Assembly: GCA_017615435.1 (NCBI GenBank)
Contig: JAGAAF010000063.1
Location: forward strand, 51,487-115,486
From: Bacteroidales bacterium
Lineage (GTDB): Bacteria > Bacteroidota > Bacteroidia > Bacteroidales > UBA932
DNA length: 64,000 nt
Reading direction: 5' to 3'
Shown here: positions 51,106-58,933 of the stretch, one piece after another
How the letters are laid out: the number at the start of each line of letters is the position of its first letter
How positions within the stretch are numbered: the first letter of the stretch is position 1
The notes under the pieces: model-generated
The model's input: only the letters and a program-made list of their open reading frames with translations
Database searches by the model: none
Told to the model about the DNA's origin: nothing
Program-made: the position numbers and the translations under genes

Positions 51106-52244
51106 AGCAACGAAGCGAGCAGTTTGATTCCCGGCTCCATCCGCTCCGTGTCGAGGAACGAGAAATTGAGCCTCATAGTATTCTTGTGTGAACCGTCCAC
51201 ATAGAAGAACGATCCGGCCACATATGCGACCCCGGCGGCCAGGGCGCGGTCATATAGAGCGACGGTATCGACGCCTTCCGGCAGAGTTACGAACAGGAAT
51301 AGTCCACCCTCCGGATGTGTCCACGTAACGCCCTCTGGCATATACTTTTCCAGCAGCGAAAGCAGATGGTCGCGTTTGCCGCGGTAGAGTTCGATCGTAT
51401 GTGCGAGATTCTTGTCGAGTTCGCCACCGCCCATAAACTCTGCCGCCATATACTGATCCATAATCGGCGGGCACAGGTCGAGCGACTGCTTACACACGTA
51501 AATCATATCGAGCAGTTCGGGCGCGCCGATAATCCAGCCGAGCCTGAAGCCAGGGGCCATAATCTTCGAAAAACTCCCAAGATGAAGCGTACGTTCGGGT
51601 GCGAGCGAGTAGATGGTCGCGACCGGCTTGCCTTCATAGCGTAGTTCGCGGTAGGGGCTGTCCTCCACGATGAGGAAATCGTACTTGCGCGCGAGTGCTA
51701 CCAGCTCCGTGCGTTGTTCGAGGGTGAGCGTCTGTCCGCTTGGGTTCTGGAAGTCCGGAATCGCGTAGAAGAACTTTATCTTACGTCCTGCGGCCACCAG
51801 ATCGGCGATCTGCCGTTCGTTATCAAATCCAACGACCTTCGCGCGGTAGCTCTTGAAGGACTGGAGAGCCCCAAGATAAGTCGGGTTGGTTGTCAAAACC
51901 ACATCGCCGGGATCTACCAGAACGCGGGTGCACACGTCGATGCCCTGCTGCGAAGAAGTCGTAATCTGGATATTCTCCACGGGCACATCATAACGCTTGG
52001 AGATCACCTCGCGAAGCTCGGGAACGCCCTGCGTGGCGCCGTACTGCAGCGCCTTCGCGCCGTATTTGCGCAGAACCTCAGCCGAGAGACGTTCGATGGT
52101 TTCCAGAGGGAAGGTCTCGGCGGAAGGGTAGCCTCCGGCAAAAGAATAAATCTGCGAAAGATCCACCTTGCGGAAAATCTCCCTCACCGGCGAGCGCATA
52201 AACGACTCGGTGTCGGCCGAAAAATATTTTTTATAATCCATCAA
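51102..52244 (-). CDS. PLP-dependent aminotransferase, likely N-succinyl-DAP aminotransferase
   Basis: A fold-type I aminotransferase of 380 residues, related to the 2-aminoadipate/MocR-type aminotransferases. The PLP lysine is in LHLGSFSKIMAPGFRLGWI near residue 228, with QYGATQGVPELREVI, TNPTYLGALQSFKSY, PDFQNPSGQTL and VEDSPYRELRYEG. It sits between dapD and dapF with gaps of one base and a four-base overlap, exactly where the DapC step is expected. Family members act on various amino acids, so the DapC role comes from position. Confidence 0.85.
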   Translation of the reverse strand: MMDYKKYFSADTESFMRSPVREIFRKVDLSQIYSFAGGYPSAETFPLETIERLSAEVLRKYGAKALQYGATQGVPELREVISKRYDVPVENIQITTSSQQGIDVCTRVLVDPGDVVLTTNPTYLGALQSFKSYRAKVVGFDNERQIADLVAAGRKIKFFYAIPDFQNPSGQTLTLEQRTELVALARKYDFLIVEDSPYRELRYEGKPVATIYSLAPERTLHLGSFSKIMAPGFRLGWIIGAPELLDMIYVCKQSLDLCPPIMDQYMAAEFMGGGELDKNLAHTIELYRGKRDHLLSLLEKYMPEGVTWTHPEGGLFLFVTLPEGVDTVALYDRALAAGVAYVAGSFFYVDGSHKNTMRLNFSFLDTERMEPGIKLLASLL

Positions 52245-52245
52245 T

Positions 52246-53019
52246 TTATCTCAATACATCCTCAAGCCTGACTGAGCCGTCGGTTTTTTCGTCACGGTAC
52301 TTCACGATAACCGGGCAATAGAGCGACACTCCGAGTTCTGCGCCGGGTCCTTTCTTCATAGGACGGGATCCGCTAACTACCACTGCTCCGCGCGGGACAA
52401 CCACACGTCCGTCCTCGTTGCGTGGGACGAAATCTCCCGTGGTGGAGTCGAAAAGCGGGGTGGCCGACGTGATAATCACTCCGGATCCTATCACAGCATA
52501 TTCCTGAACTATCGTTCCTTCGTAGATGCCGCAATTGCCACCGATGAAGGCGTTGTCCTCGATGATGGTGGGCATTGCACCGGCAGGTTCAAGGACTCCT
52601 CCGATTTGCGTTGAGGCCGAAATGTGGATATGGCGGCCGACCTGGGCGCAGCTGCCTATCGTCACGTGCGAGTCCACCATCGTCCCCTCGCCCACATACG
52701 CTCCGGCGTTGATGTAGGCTGGCGGCATCACTATGGCGCCGGGAGCGAGATACGCTCCGCGCCTGATGCTGCTGCCGCCGGGCACGATGCGCACACCGTC
52801 GGCCGCCGTGAACTTGCGCACGGGGAAGGTCTCCTTGTCGAAGAAACTGAACTGCCCCTGGCTCATATCGGTCACCGCGCCGAGTTTGAATCCGGCGAGG
52901 ATAACTTCCTTGACCCATTTGTTGACGACCCACTTGCCGTCGATCTTTTCGGCAACCCTGACCTCGCCCTTTTCGAGTTGGTCGAGAGTCTGCAAGAACT
53001 TTTCTAACGTTATTTCCAT
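52246..53019 (-). CDS. dapD: Tetrahydrodipicolinate N-succinyltransferase
   Basis: Succinylates tetrahydrodipicolinate, committing the pathway to the succinylase route. 257 residues. Central left-handed beta-helix hexapeptides: GAYVGEGTMVDSHVTIGSCA, QVGRHIHISASTQIGGVLEP, GGNCGIYEGTIVQEYAVIGSG. Overlaps dapA by 10 bases. Its presence means that this organism does not depend on the LL-DAP aminotransferase shortcut (DapL). Confidence 0.94.
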   Translation of the reverse strand: MEITLEKFLQTLDQLEKGEVRVAEKIDGKWVVNKWVKEVILAGFKLGAVTDMSQGQFSFFDKETFPVRKFTAADGVRIVPGGSSIRRGAYLAPGAIVMPPAYINAGAYVGEGTMVDSHVTIGSCAQVGRHIHISASTQIGGVLEPAGAMPTIIEDNAFIGGNCGIYEGTIVQEYAVIGSGVIITSATPLFDSTTGDFVPRNEDGRVVVPRGAVVVSGSRPMKKGPGAELGVSLYCPVIVKYRDEKTDGSVRLEDVLR

Positions 53020-53885
53020 TGGCTGAGGATTTCTTTGATGGTGGATTCAGTCGCGGCTGTGGCTGCTGTCAGCGGAAGGCGCATAGTCTTCGAGCAGAGG
53101 CCCATCTGGGCGAGCGCCGCCTTCGCGGGAATAGGATTGGACTCCACGAAACAGCCCTTGAACAGAGGCTGGAGACGCTCGTTAAGCTTGCTGGCTTCAT
53201 CCAAGCGCCCTTCGAGAGCCAGGTGAGTCATTTCTGAGACGGGCTCGGGAAGCACGTTCTGAGCTACGGACACTACTCCGTGTCCTCCCGCTGCGATAAT
53301 ATCGAAAGTCATATCGTCGTCGCCGCTAAGGATAGAAAATCCTTCGGGCGCGCCGTCGATAATGGCCTTAATCTGTTCGAATTTCCCGGACGCTTCCTTT
53401 GTCCCGACGATGCCGGGCACCTCGCGGGCGAGACGCAGCGCCGTTTCCGGCAACATATTCGCCCCCGTCCGGCCCGGCACATTGTAGATGATTACCGGTT
53501 TGTCCGTCAGGGAGCAAATCTCCTTGTAGTAAAGGAACATTCCCTCCTGCGTGGGTTTGTTGTAGAAGGGAACCACAATGAGCCACGCATCGGCATCCTT
53601 CAGGAGCTCCATATTGGCTTTCGTCCCAGGGATGGAATTTGATCCCGCGCCGACGATGATCGGCAGTCCGCCCGCGTTTTCGCGCGTAAGAGCCAGAAGT
53701 TTGATCTTCTCCTCCGCACTCAGCACAGGCGCTTCGGCCGATGTAGCCAACGCGACGAGGAAATCAGCGCCTCCTTCCACCTGGCGTTTTACCAGGCGTA
53801 CATATGCTTCGTAGTCGACAGATCCGTCACTTTTAAACGGTGTGACCAATGCGGGACCGGCACCCCTGAAAAGTATTTTTTTCAT
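53010..53885 (-). CDS. dapA: 4-hydroxy-tetrahydrodipicolinate synthase
   Basis: Condenses pyruvate with aspartate semialdehyde. 291 residues, TIM-barrel. GGADFLVALATSAEAPVLSAEE, the Tyr in IIYNVPGRTGANM and the Schiff-base Lys in IVGTKEASGKFEQ near residue 161 are present. Overlaps dapB by four bases. Confidence 0.96.
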   Translation of the reverse strand: MKKILFRGAGPALVTPFKSDGSVDYEAYVRLVKRQVEGGADFLVALATSAEAPVLSAEEKIKLLALTRENAGGLPIIVGAGSNSIPGTKANMELLKDADAWLIVVPFYNKPTQEGMFLYYKEICSLTDKPVIIYNVPGRTGANMLPETALRLAREVPGIVGTKEASGKFEQIKAIIDGAPEGFSILSGDDDMTFDIIAAGGHGVVSVAQNVLPEPVSEMTHLALEGRLDEASKLNERLQPLFKGCFVESNPIPAKAALAQMGLCSKTMRLPLTAATAATESTIKEILSQWK

Positions 53886-54547
53886 CCTAAAAGAATTTCT
53901 TTAAACTCGTGTACCCCGTCACATTTCTCCGTCATTAAGGCTGCAACCACCGCGCCCTCGGCCAGTCCCTGGCGGGAGAAGGCCTCGTGCGAAATCTTGA
54001 TCTTGTCAACCTCGGACTTGAACTTCACAATATGGATTCCGGGCACTTCGCCTTCGCGTATGGAGGTGATGTCCGGGGTTACTCCAAGCCCGTCACTCAC
54101 TATCGACGCCAGTGTTTTTGCAGTGCCGCTCGGGGCGTCAAGTTTGTGGATATGGTGAGTCTCTTCGATGTGCGGCACATAGCCGTAGCCACGCAGAACG
54201 GAACTGACTTTCTCTACGGCGGCGAACATCGCGTTGACCCCGATGGAGAAGTTCGACGAATAGATCAAAGTCGTTCCACGGGCCTTGAATTCTGCAAGGA
54301 CCTCGTCACGGATTTCGTCCCATCCGGTGGTGCCGACCACGGCCGCCTTGAAATTGGCTGCGATGAACTTATAGTTCGCCTTGAACGCATCGGGTGTGGT
54401 GAAATCTATGCACACGCATTCCTTTGCCAGTGCAGGATCTGTCGCGCAGACATCCTCAGAGCAGGCGGCAACAGTAATACCACGCTCCAGCAGAACGCCC
54501 TCAACCATATGGCCCATACGGCCGTATCCGCTAATTATTACCTTCAT
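53882..54547 (-). CDS. dapB: 4-hydroxy-tetrahydrodipicolinate reductase
   Basis: NAD(P)H-dependent reductase after DapA. 221 residues, shorter than the 240-270 usual. N-terminal fold VIISGYGRMGHMVEG, VVGTTGW, YSSNFSIGVNAMF, and the signature EETHHIHKLDAPSGTAKTL near 130-148 with catalytic His and Lys. It overlaps dapE-like by 17 bases. Confidence 0.95.
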   Translation of the reverse strand: MKVIISGYGRMGHMVEGVLLERGITVAACSEDVCATDPALAKECVCIDFTTPDAFKANYKFIAANFKAAVVGTTGWDEIRDEVLAEFKARGTTLIYSSNFSIGVNAMFAAVEKVSSVLRGYGYVPHIEETHHIHKLDAPSGTAKTLASIVSDGLGVTPDITSIREGEVPGIHIVKFKSEVDKIKISHEAFSRQGLAEGAVVAALMTEKCDGVHEFKEILLG

Positions 54548-55523
54548 AAATCTTTATGTAATTATCAACCGCCGTTTCCATTTCGGCGAAGGTTATCTTT
54601 TCGTCATCGCGGTGCGCGACAAAGATTGAGCCCGGTCCGCAAATTGTCTTTTTGTCAAAACCGGCGAGATGCGGTGCGTCGCTGCCGAAGGCCACGGGCT
54701 TGCCCTTGAAGCCTTCAGGAACATAGTACTCGCAAGGCGCATCGCCTCCGCGTGCAACTACTTCTACACCAGGCCTGCGGCGTTCCATCCACTTCTGTAC
54801 GAGCGCATCGCTGGCGAAAGTGGTGCGGAAGTACAGCTGGCAGGTCAGTTCCGGACTAAGCACGTTCTTCGGGTTGTCGCTGCGCAGCATTCCCACATTC
54901 CAGGTGGTCTCTCCCAACACTCTATCCACGGGGAATTCCGCCTCGATCTCCAGCCCTATCATAAAGTCCATAAACATTTCCACGGCGCTGCGTCCCTTGT
55001 CGGGATAACCGCTGTGGAACGGCTCGCCGACAAAGCGCAGATCGTACGACTTGGTGCCTTTCGCTGCGGACACGGGGATGTTGTCGGTCGGTTCTCCGAT
55101 AACCAGCAGCGGAGCTTTCAATGAGCCGGAGAATGCTTTTGCGCCCACCGAGCCTATCTCCTCGCCGCTGACGAGAAGAAGCGCGAAGCCTTCGCGGCCG
55201 CGGCGTTCCAGCTCCTTGCAGGCCGCATACATACAGATCCACTGCCCCTTGGCGTCGCATGCGCCGCGGCCGCTTACCGCTTCGCGCCCGAAAGTAGGCT
55301 CAATATACGGCGGCACGGTGTCCAGATGCGAGCAAAACACCACCTTGGGCTTGGGGCCCCACTTAAGCAGCAGGTTCAGAGTTCCGTCGCCCACCTCGAA
55401 GGCCTCCTTCGACGGGGCCTCGAGCCGGTCGAGCAAAAACTCCGCGAGCGCCCTTTCGCGCCCGGAAGTGGAATCGATCTTCAAAACCTCTTCGAAGAGG
55501 GAAAGTATTGCAGGATCCATCAT
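54531..55523 (-). CDS. dapE: M20 metallopeptidase, probable succinyl-DAP desuccinylase
   Basis: Probably removes succinate from N-succinyl-LL-DAP. 330 residues, M20 family, di-zinc. Ligands seen in order: SHLDTVPPY (His, Asp), CDAKGQW (Asp), SGEEIGSVGA (Glu base and Glu ligand), IGEPTDNIPV (Asp/Glu) and FVAHRDDEKI (His). A dimerisation lid domain lies in the middle (FHSGYPDKGRSAVEMF). M20 enzymes include ArgE and LysK, so the DapE call depends on the lysine genes on both sides. Four-base overlap with the upstream aspartokinase gene. Confidence 0.8.
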   Translation of the reverse strand: MMDPAILSLFEEVLKIDSTSGRERALAEFLLDRLEAPSKEAFEVGDGTLNLLLKWGPKPKVVFCSHLDTVPPYIEPTFGREAVSGRGACDAKGQWICMYAACKELERRGREGFALLLVSGEEIGSVGAKAFSGSLKAPLLVIGEPTDNIPVSAAKGTKSYDLRFVGEPFHSGYPDKGRSAVEMFMDFMIGLEIEAEFPVDRVLGETTWNVGMLRSDNPKNVLSPELTCQLYFRTTFASDALVQKWMERRRPGVEVVARGGDAPCEYYVPEGFKGKPVAFGSDAPHLAGFDKKTICGPGSIFVAHRDDEKITFAEMETAVDNYIKIYEGNN

Positions 55524-57478
55524 CGTAAAATGTCGTTAAGCACGCTCGAAGCCGCCATCTTGGCTCCCTCGCCGGCACCCTGGATAATCAGGGGCGAGGG
55601 GTGGAAAGCGCTTCGTATGCTGATCATATTGTCCGTGCCGCGAACGCCCCACGCAGGATCGTCCGGCCCGACCGTCTGCAGCCTGATCTCCGCACGGTAG
55701 CCCTTCGGCGCCGAAGGGTCCTTGTCTATGGACGCGACAAACCTCTGCCCGGGCTGAACGGCCGAACCGTCCACGGGCTCAATCTTCACGTCGGACTCCT
55801 CCAGCGGCACACCGGCTTCGCGCGCGAGAATCAGAAGCTTGCGCACTGCATCCTTGCCGCCAAGGTCCATACTCGGGTCCTTTTCCGTGAGCCCGATCTC
55901 CTGGGCCTTGCGCAGCGCGTCCTCGAACGGAAGCCCGCTCGTCAGGATATAGTTCAAAGTGCAGCTCACCACAGCCTCGATGGAGAGTATCTCGTCCGCG
56001 CTGTTCGCGCTCATATTGATCGAATCGAGGATGGGGAGCGCCGCGCCGACCGTCGTCTCGTAGCGGAGGAACCTGCGCATCCGGCGCGCCGTGCGCTTCA
56101 TCAGCGCAAACTCCGCATACGGGACGCTGAGCGCGCGGCGGTTCGACGACACGATATTGATGCCGGCCTCAAGCACGGGCACATACCATTTGTAGATAGT
56201 CTCGCTGTCCGTGCAGTCCACGAACACCGACTTGCCGGATTCGGTCGCGAACATCTCGCGGAAGAACGCTTCGTCTTCGCTCTCGTGACGCGAAATCAGC
56301 CTGACGTTGATACGGTTGTCCGTCTTCCCGATGATATCGAGCAGAGCCTGTCCGACCTTGCCCTCTCCGGCCAGGTACACGTCCACTGAATCGTCCGTCT
56401 CGAAGCAGATATAATGGCAGGTGCGCAGCGCCTCGATCTCGTCGCCGTGCGAAAGTGAAATAAGGACGTGGTCTCCGTCTGTCAGCAGAATGCTCTTCGT
56501 CACTATGTTCGCACGCTCCAGTCTCGAGCGCAGTTCGCCGACCACCGACTCGTCCAGCGGTCCGTCGGCCATCAGGCACAACTTCGAATCGGAGGGGTAT
56601 TTCCGGCAGGCTATTCCCACCCAGGTCCCTTTCTCACGGCAGGGGAACGGTCCTACCACCGTGCCCGGATGGTCCGGGTGGAAGGTGTCCAGAATGCGTA
56701 TATTCAAACCCGCCTCCCTTGCCGGCTCCACAGCCGGTGCATAGAGCACCTTCGCTCCGCTGGCCGCGAGCGTGAACGCCGCCTTGTAACTGATCTGCGG
56801 GATCGTGCGGGCGGAACGGACATCCTTGGGGTTGGTGGTCATAATGCCGGGCACGTCGGTCCATATCTGCAGATCGTCCGCACGGAGCGCCGCGGCGAAC
56901 AGCGACGCAGTCTGGTCGGACCCGCCGCGTCCCAGCGTGCGGACGTGTCCTTCGTAGTCCGAGCCGATGAAGCCGGGCACCACGAACACCTCCACCTCCG
57001 GGTGGTCGGCGACAGCCTTGCATATGCGTTTATAAGTCGAATGCTGGTCCACAGTCTGCCCGTTTACGCGGATAAGGTCGCGTGAATCCAGCCACAACGC
57101 ATTCACGCCGTCGCAGCGCAGCTTGGCCGCTATGATGCGGGTGGAGAACAACTCGCCGAAAGCTGGATAGTCTTCCGGATCAGCCTCCATCAGGTCCTTA
57201 TAAGTGTCCAGCACTATCTGGGAAACGTCGCGTCGCTCGCTACCGGTAAACAAACGGTTGACAATGCAGTTGTGTCTGTCAAGTATTGCTTTACCAGCCG
57301 CGGCGCGCCGGGCGGGCTCCATTCCGGACAGGGCGATAAGCTCGTCCGTGCATCCGCTGATTGCGGAGCAGACCAGCACCACCTTCCCCCTGGAGCGCGC
57401 CGCGTCCACGATGTCGAGTACCCTCGATATCGCAGTGGCGTTGGCCACGGACGTGCCGCCGAATTTCAAAACCTCCAT
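55520..57478 (-). CDS. thrA: Bifunctional aspartokinase/homoserine dehydrogenase, short form
   Basis: Aspartokinase phosphorylates aspartate for lysine, threonine and methionine; homoserine dehydrogenase leads to threonine and methionine. The 652-residue protein is clearly shorter than E. coli ThrA (about 820). Kinase domain about 1-265: MEVLKFGGTSVANATAIS, FGELFSTRIIAAKL, GRGGSDQTASLFAAAL. The regulatory stretch (about 275-365) has room for only a reduced ACT region. Homoserine dehydrogenase starts with VYLAGEGKVGQALLDII (about 370) and keeps DPSMDLGGKDAVRKLLILA. The usual NKKA motif reads NRRAL. It heads the dap genes, three bases after manC. Feedback control is probably altered by the shorter regulatory part. 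Confidence 0.88.
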   Translation of the reverse strand: MEVLKFGGTSVANATAISRVLDIVDAARSRGKVVLVCSAISGCTDELIALSGMEPARRAAAGKAILDRHNCIVNRLFTGSERRDVSQIVLDTYKDLMEADPEDYPAFGELFSTRIIAAKLRCDGVNALWLDSRDLIRVNGQTVDQHSTYKRICKAVADHPEVEVFVVPGFIGSDYEGHVRTLGRGGSDQTASLFAAALRADDLQIWTDVPGIMTTNPKDVRSARTIPQISYKAAFTLAASGAKVLYAPAVEPAREAGLNIRILDTFHPDHPGTVVGPFPCREKGTWVGIACRKYPSDSKLCLMADGPLDESVVGELRSRLERANIVTKSILLTDGDHVLISLSHGDEIEALRTCHYICFETDDSVDVYLAGEGKVGQALLDIIGKTDNRINVRLISRHESEDEAFFREMFATESGKSVFVDCTDSETIYKWYVPVLEAGINIVSSNRRALSVPYAEFALMKRTARRMRRFLRYETTVGAALPILDSINMSANSADEILSIEAVVSCTLNYILTSGLPFEDALRKAQEIGLTEKDPSMDLGGKDAVRKLLILAREAGVPLEESDVKIEPVDGSAVQPGQRFVASIDKDPSAPKGYRAEIRLQTVGPDDPAWGVRGTDNMISIRSAFHPSPLIIQGAGEGAKMAASSVLNDILR

Positions 57479-57481
57479 ATC

Positions 57482-58552
57482 CTATCTGTAGTCTTCGTAT
57501 TCAGGCATTGCGAGCTCCGAAAGGAACTCCTTCACTTTGCGCTCGTTGCGCGGGCAAATCATCAGCACATCGTCCGTGTCCACCACTATCATATTCTCCA
57601 GGCCGCGGATGGCGATGAGCTTGCCCTCTTTCTGGCAGTAAATAATGTTCTCCTCGTCCTCCTTGAAGAGGTGCTTGCCGGAGATGTTGGTCACGTTGCC
57701 GGTGCGGTCGGGGTTGCCAATGTTGTCGTAGAGCGACTCCCAGGTGCCGATATCGGCCCATTTGAACTTGGCGGGGAACACCGTCGCACGGTCGGTCTTT
57801 TCCATCACCGCATAGTCGATGGAGGTGCGCGGGCAGTCAGTGTAAATCCTGTCTATGTCGTCGCTGTGTTTCCAGAGGGAGATGACGCCGGGCGCATAGC
57901 GTTCCATTTCTTCCAGAATCACCCTTGCCTGCCACACGAAGATACCGGAGTTCCAGAGGAATTCGCCGCTATTGATGAACAGTTCGGCTATTTCCTTGGT
58001 GGGCTTTTCCGTGAAGGTCTTCACCGGCACTGGTGTACGGGCCTTGATCACTTCCTGGCCGCCGCTTACCTGGATGTAGCCGAAGTTGGCGTCCGGGCGG
58101 GTGGGAAGGATGCCGAGCGTGACCAGTTCGTCGTGCGAAGCGGCGTAATCAAGCGCGCAGTTCATAGTGGCCTTGAACTCGTCCAGATCCTCGATTATAT
58201 GGTCGGCCGGGGTTGCGATCATCACCGCCTCCGGATCTCTTCGGAGTATCTCTTTCGCCGCGTAGGTAATACTCGGCGCGGTGTTGCGGTTGTAAAGCTC
58301 CAGCAGGATGTTTTCCTCCGGGATGTACGGGAGCTGCTGCTTCACTATATCCTTATACTCTTTCAGCGTGATAATGAGGATATTGTCCTCGGGCACGACC
58401 AGTGACATCCTTTCATAGGCCTGCTGCAGAAAGGTCTTGCCGCCTTCGGTGAACACGAGGAACTGTTTGGGCAGCGCCTTGCGGCTGATGGGCCAGAAAC
58501 GGGTTCCGAGACCGCCGGCCATTATCGCGCAATAGTGGTGACTGTTAAGCAT
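57482..58552 (-). CDS. manC: Mannose-1-phosphate guanylyltransferase
   Basis: Makes GDP-mannose from mannose-1-phosphate and GTP, for glycans or capsule. 356 residues from the ATG at 58550-58552, single-domain type without a phosphomannose isomerase tail. Signature AIMAGGLGTRFWPISRKALPKQFLVF near the N-terminus (seen as two pieces), TPADHIIEDLDEF, VKTFTEKPTKEIAELF and WADIGTWESLYDN. It overlaps yraN by 8 bases and precedes thrA by three. Confidence 0.92.
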   Translation of the reverse strand: MLNSHHYCAIMAGGLGTRFWPISRKALPKQFLVFTEGGKTFLQQAYERMSLVVPEDNILIITLKEYKDIVKQQLPYIPEENILLELYNRNTAPSITYAAKEILRRDPEAVMIATPADHIIEDLDEFKATMNCALDYAASHDELVTLGILPTRPDANFGYIQVSGGQEVIKARTPVPVKTFTEKPTKEIAELFINSGEFLWNSGIFVWQARVILEEMERYAPGVISLWKHSDDIDRIYTDCPRTSIDYAVMEKTDRATVFPAKFKWADIGTWESLYDNIGNPDRTGNVTNISGKHLFKEDEENIIYCQKEGKLIAIRGLENMIVVDTDDVLMICPRNERKVKEFLSELAMPEYEDYR

Positions 58553-58931
58553 AAGTCGGTATGTATGCCTGGGGGAAATACTCGATACGGGAGCCCTGGT
58601 CGGAAAACACGACCGACACCACATCGAACACAACCTCCAGATCGGTTGGTAATTTTATCCTGTCCGCAGAACGGAGGTAACCGCGCGCGGCGGCGGCCAG
58701 ATTCTGCATTTTATTCCTGTCCACGCTCAGTTCGGGTTTCGCCACCACGGGTTCGGTCTTGCTCTTGACCTCCACTATGTGCAGCACTTTTCCCTCGCTC
58801 AGCGAAATAATGTCGACCTCTTTGTGAGAGTGTCTCCAATTGCGCTCGACTATCTTGTGGCCGAGACTTTCAAGATAGCGGCAGGCTTCCTGCTCGCCTC
58901 TTTTTCCTGTTTTGCTTCTGACGTTTTCCAT
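58545..58931 (-). CDS. YraN family (UPF0102) putative endonuclease
   Basis: A 128-residue protein of the Holliday-junction-resolvase-like PD-(D/E)xK fold. Seen: KTGKRGEQEACRYLESLGH and the nuclease core KEVDIISLSEGKVLHIVEVKSK with Asp, Glu and Lys of the motif. The biological role of YraN is not settled. Two bases from mutS2 and overlapping manC by 8. Confidence 0.88.
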   Translation of the reverse strand: MENVRSKTGKRGEQEACRYLESLGHKIVERNWRHSHKEVDIISLSEGKVLHIVEVKSKTEPVVAKPELSVDRNKMQNLAAAARGYLRSADRIKLPTDLEVVFDVVSVVFSDQGSRIEYFPQAYIPTYA

Positions 58932-58933
58932 AG

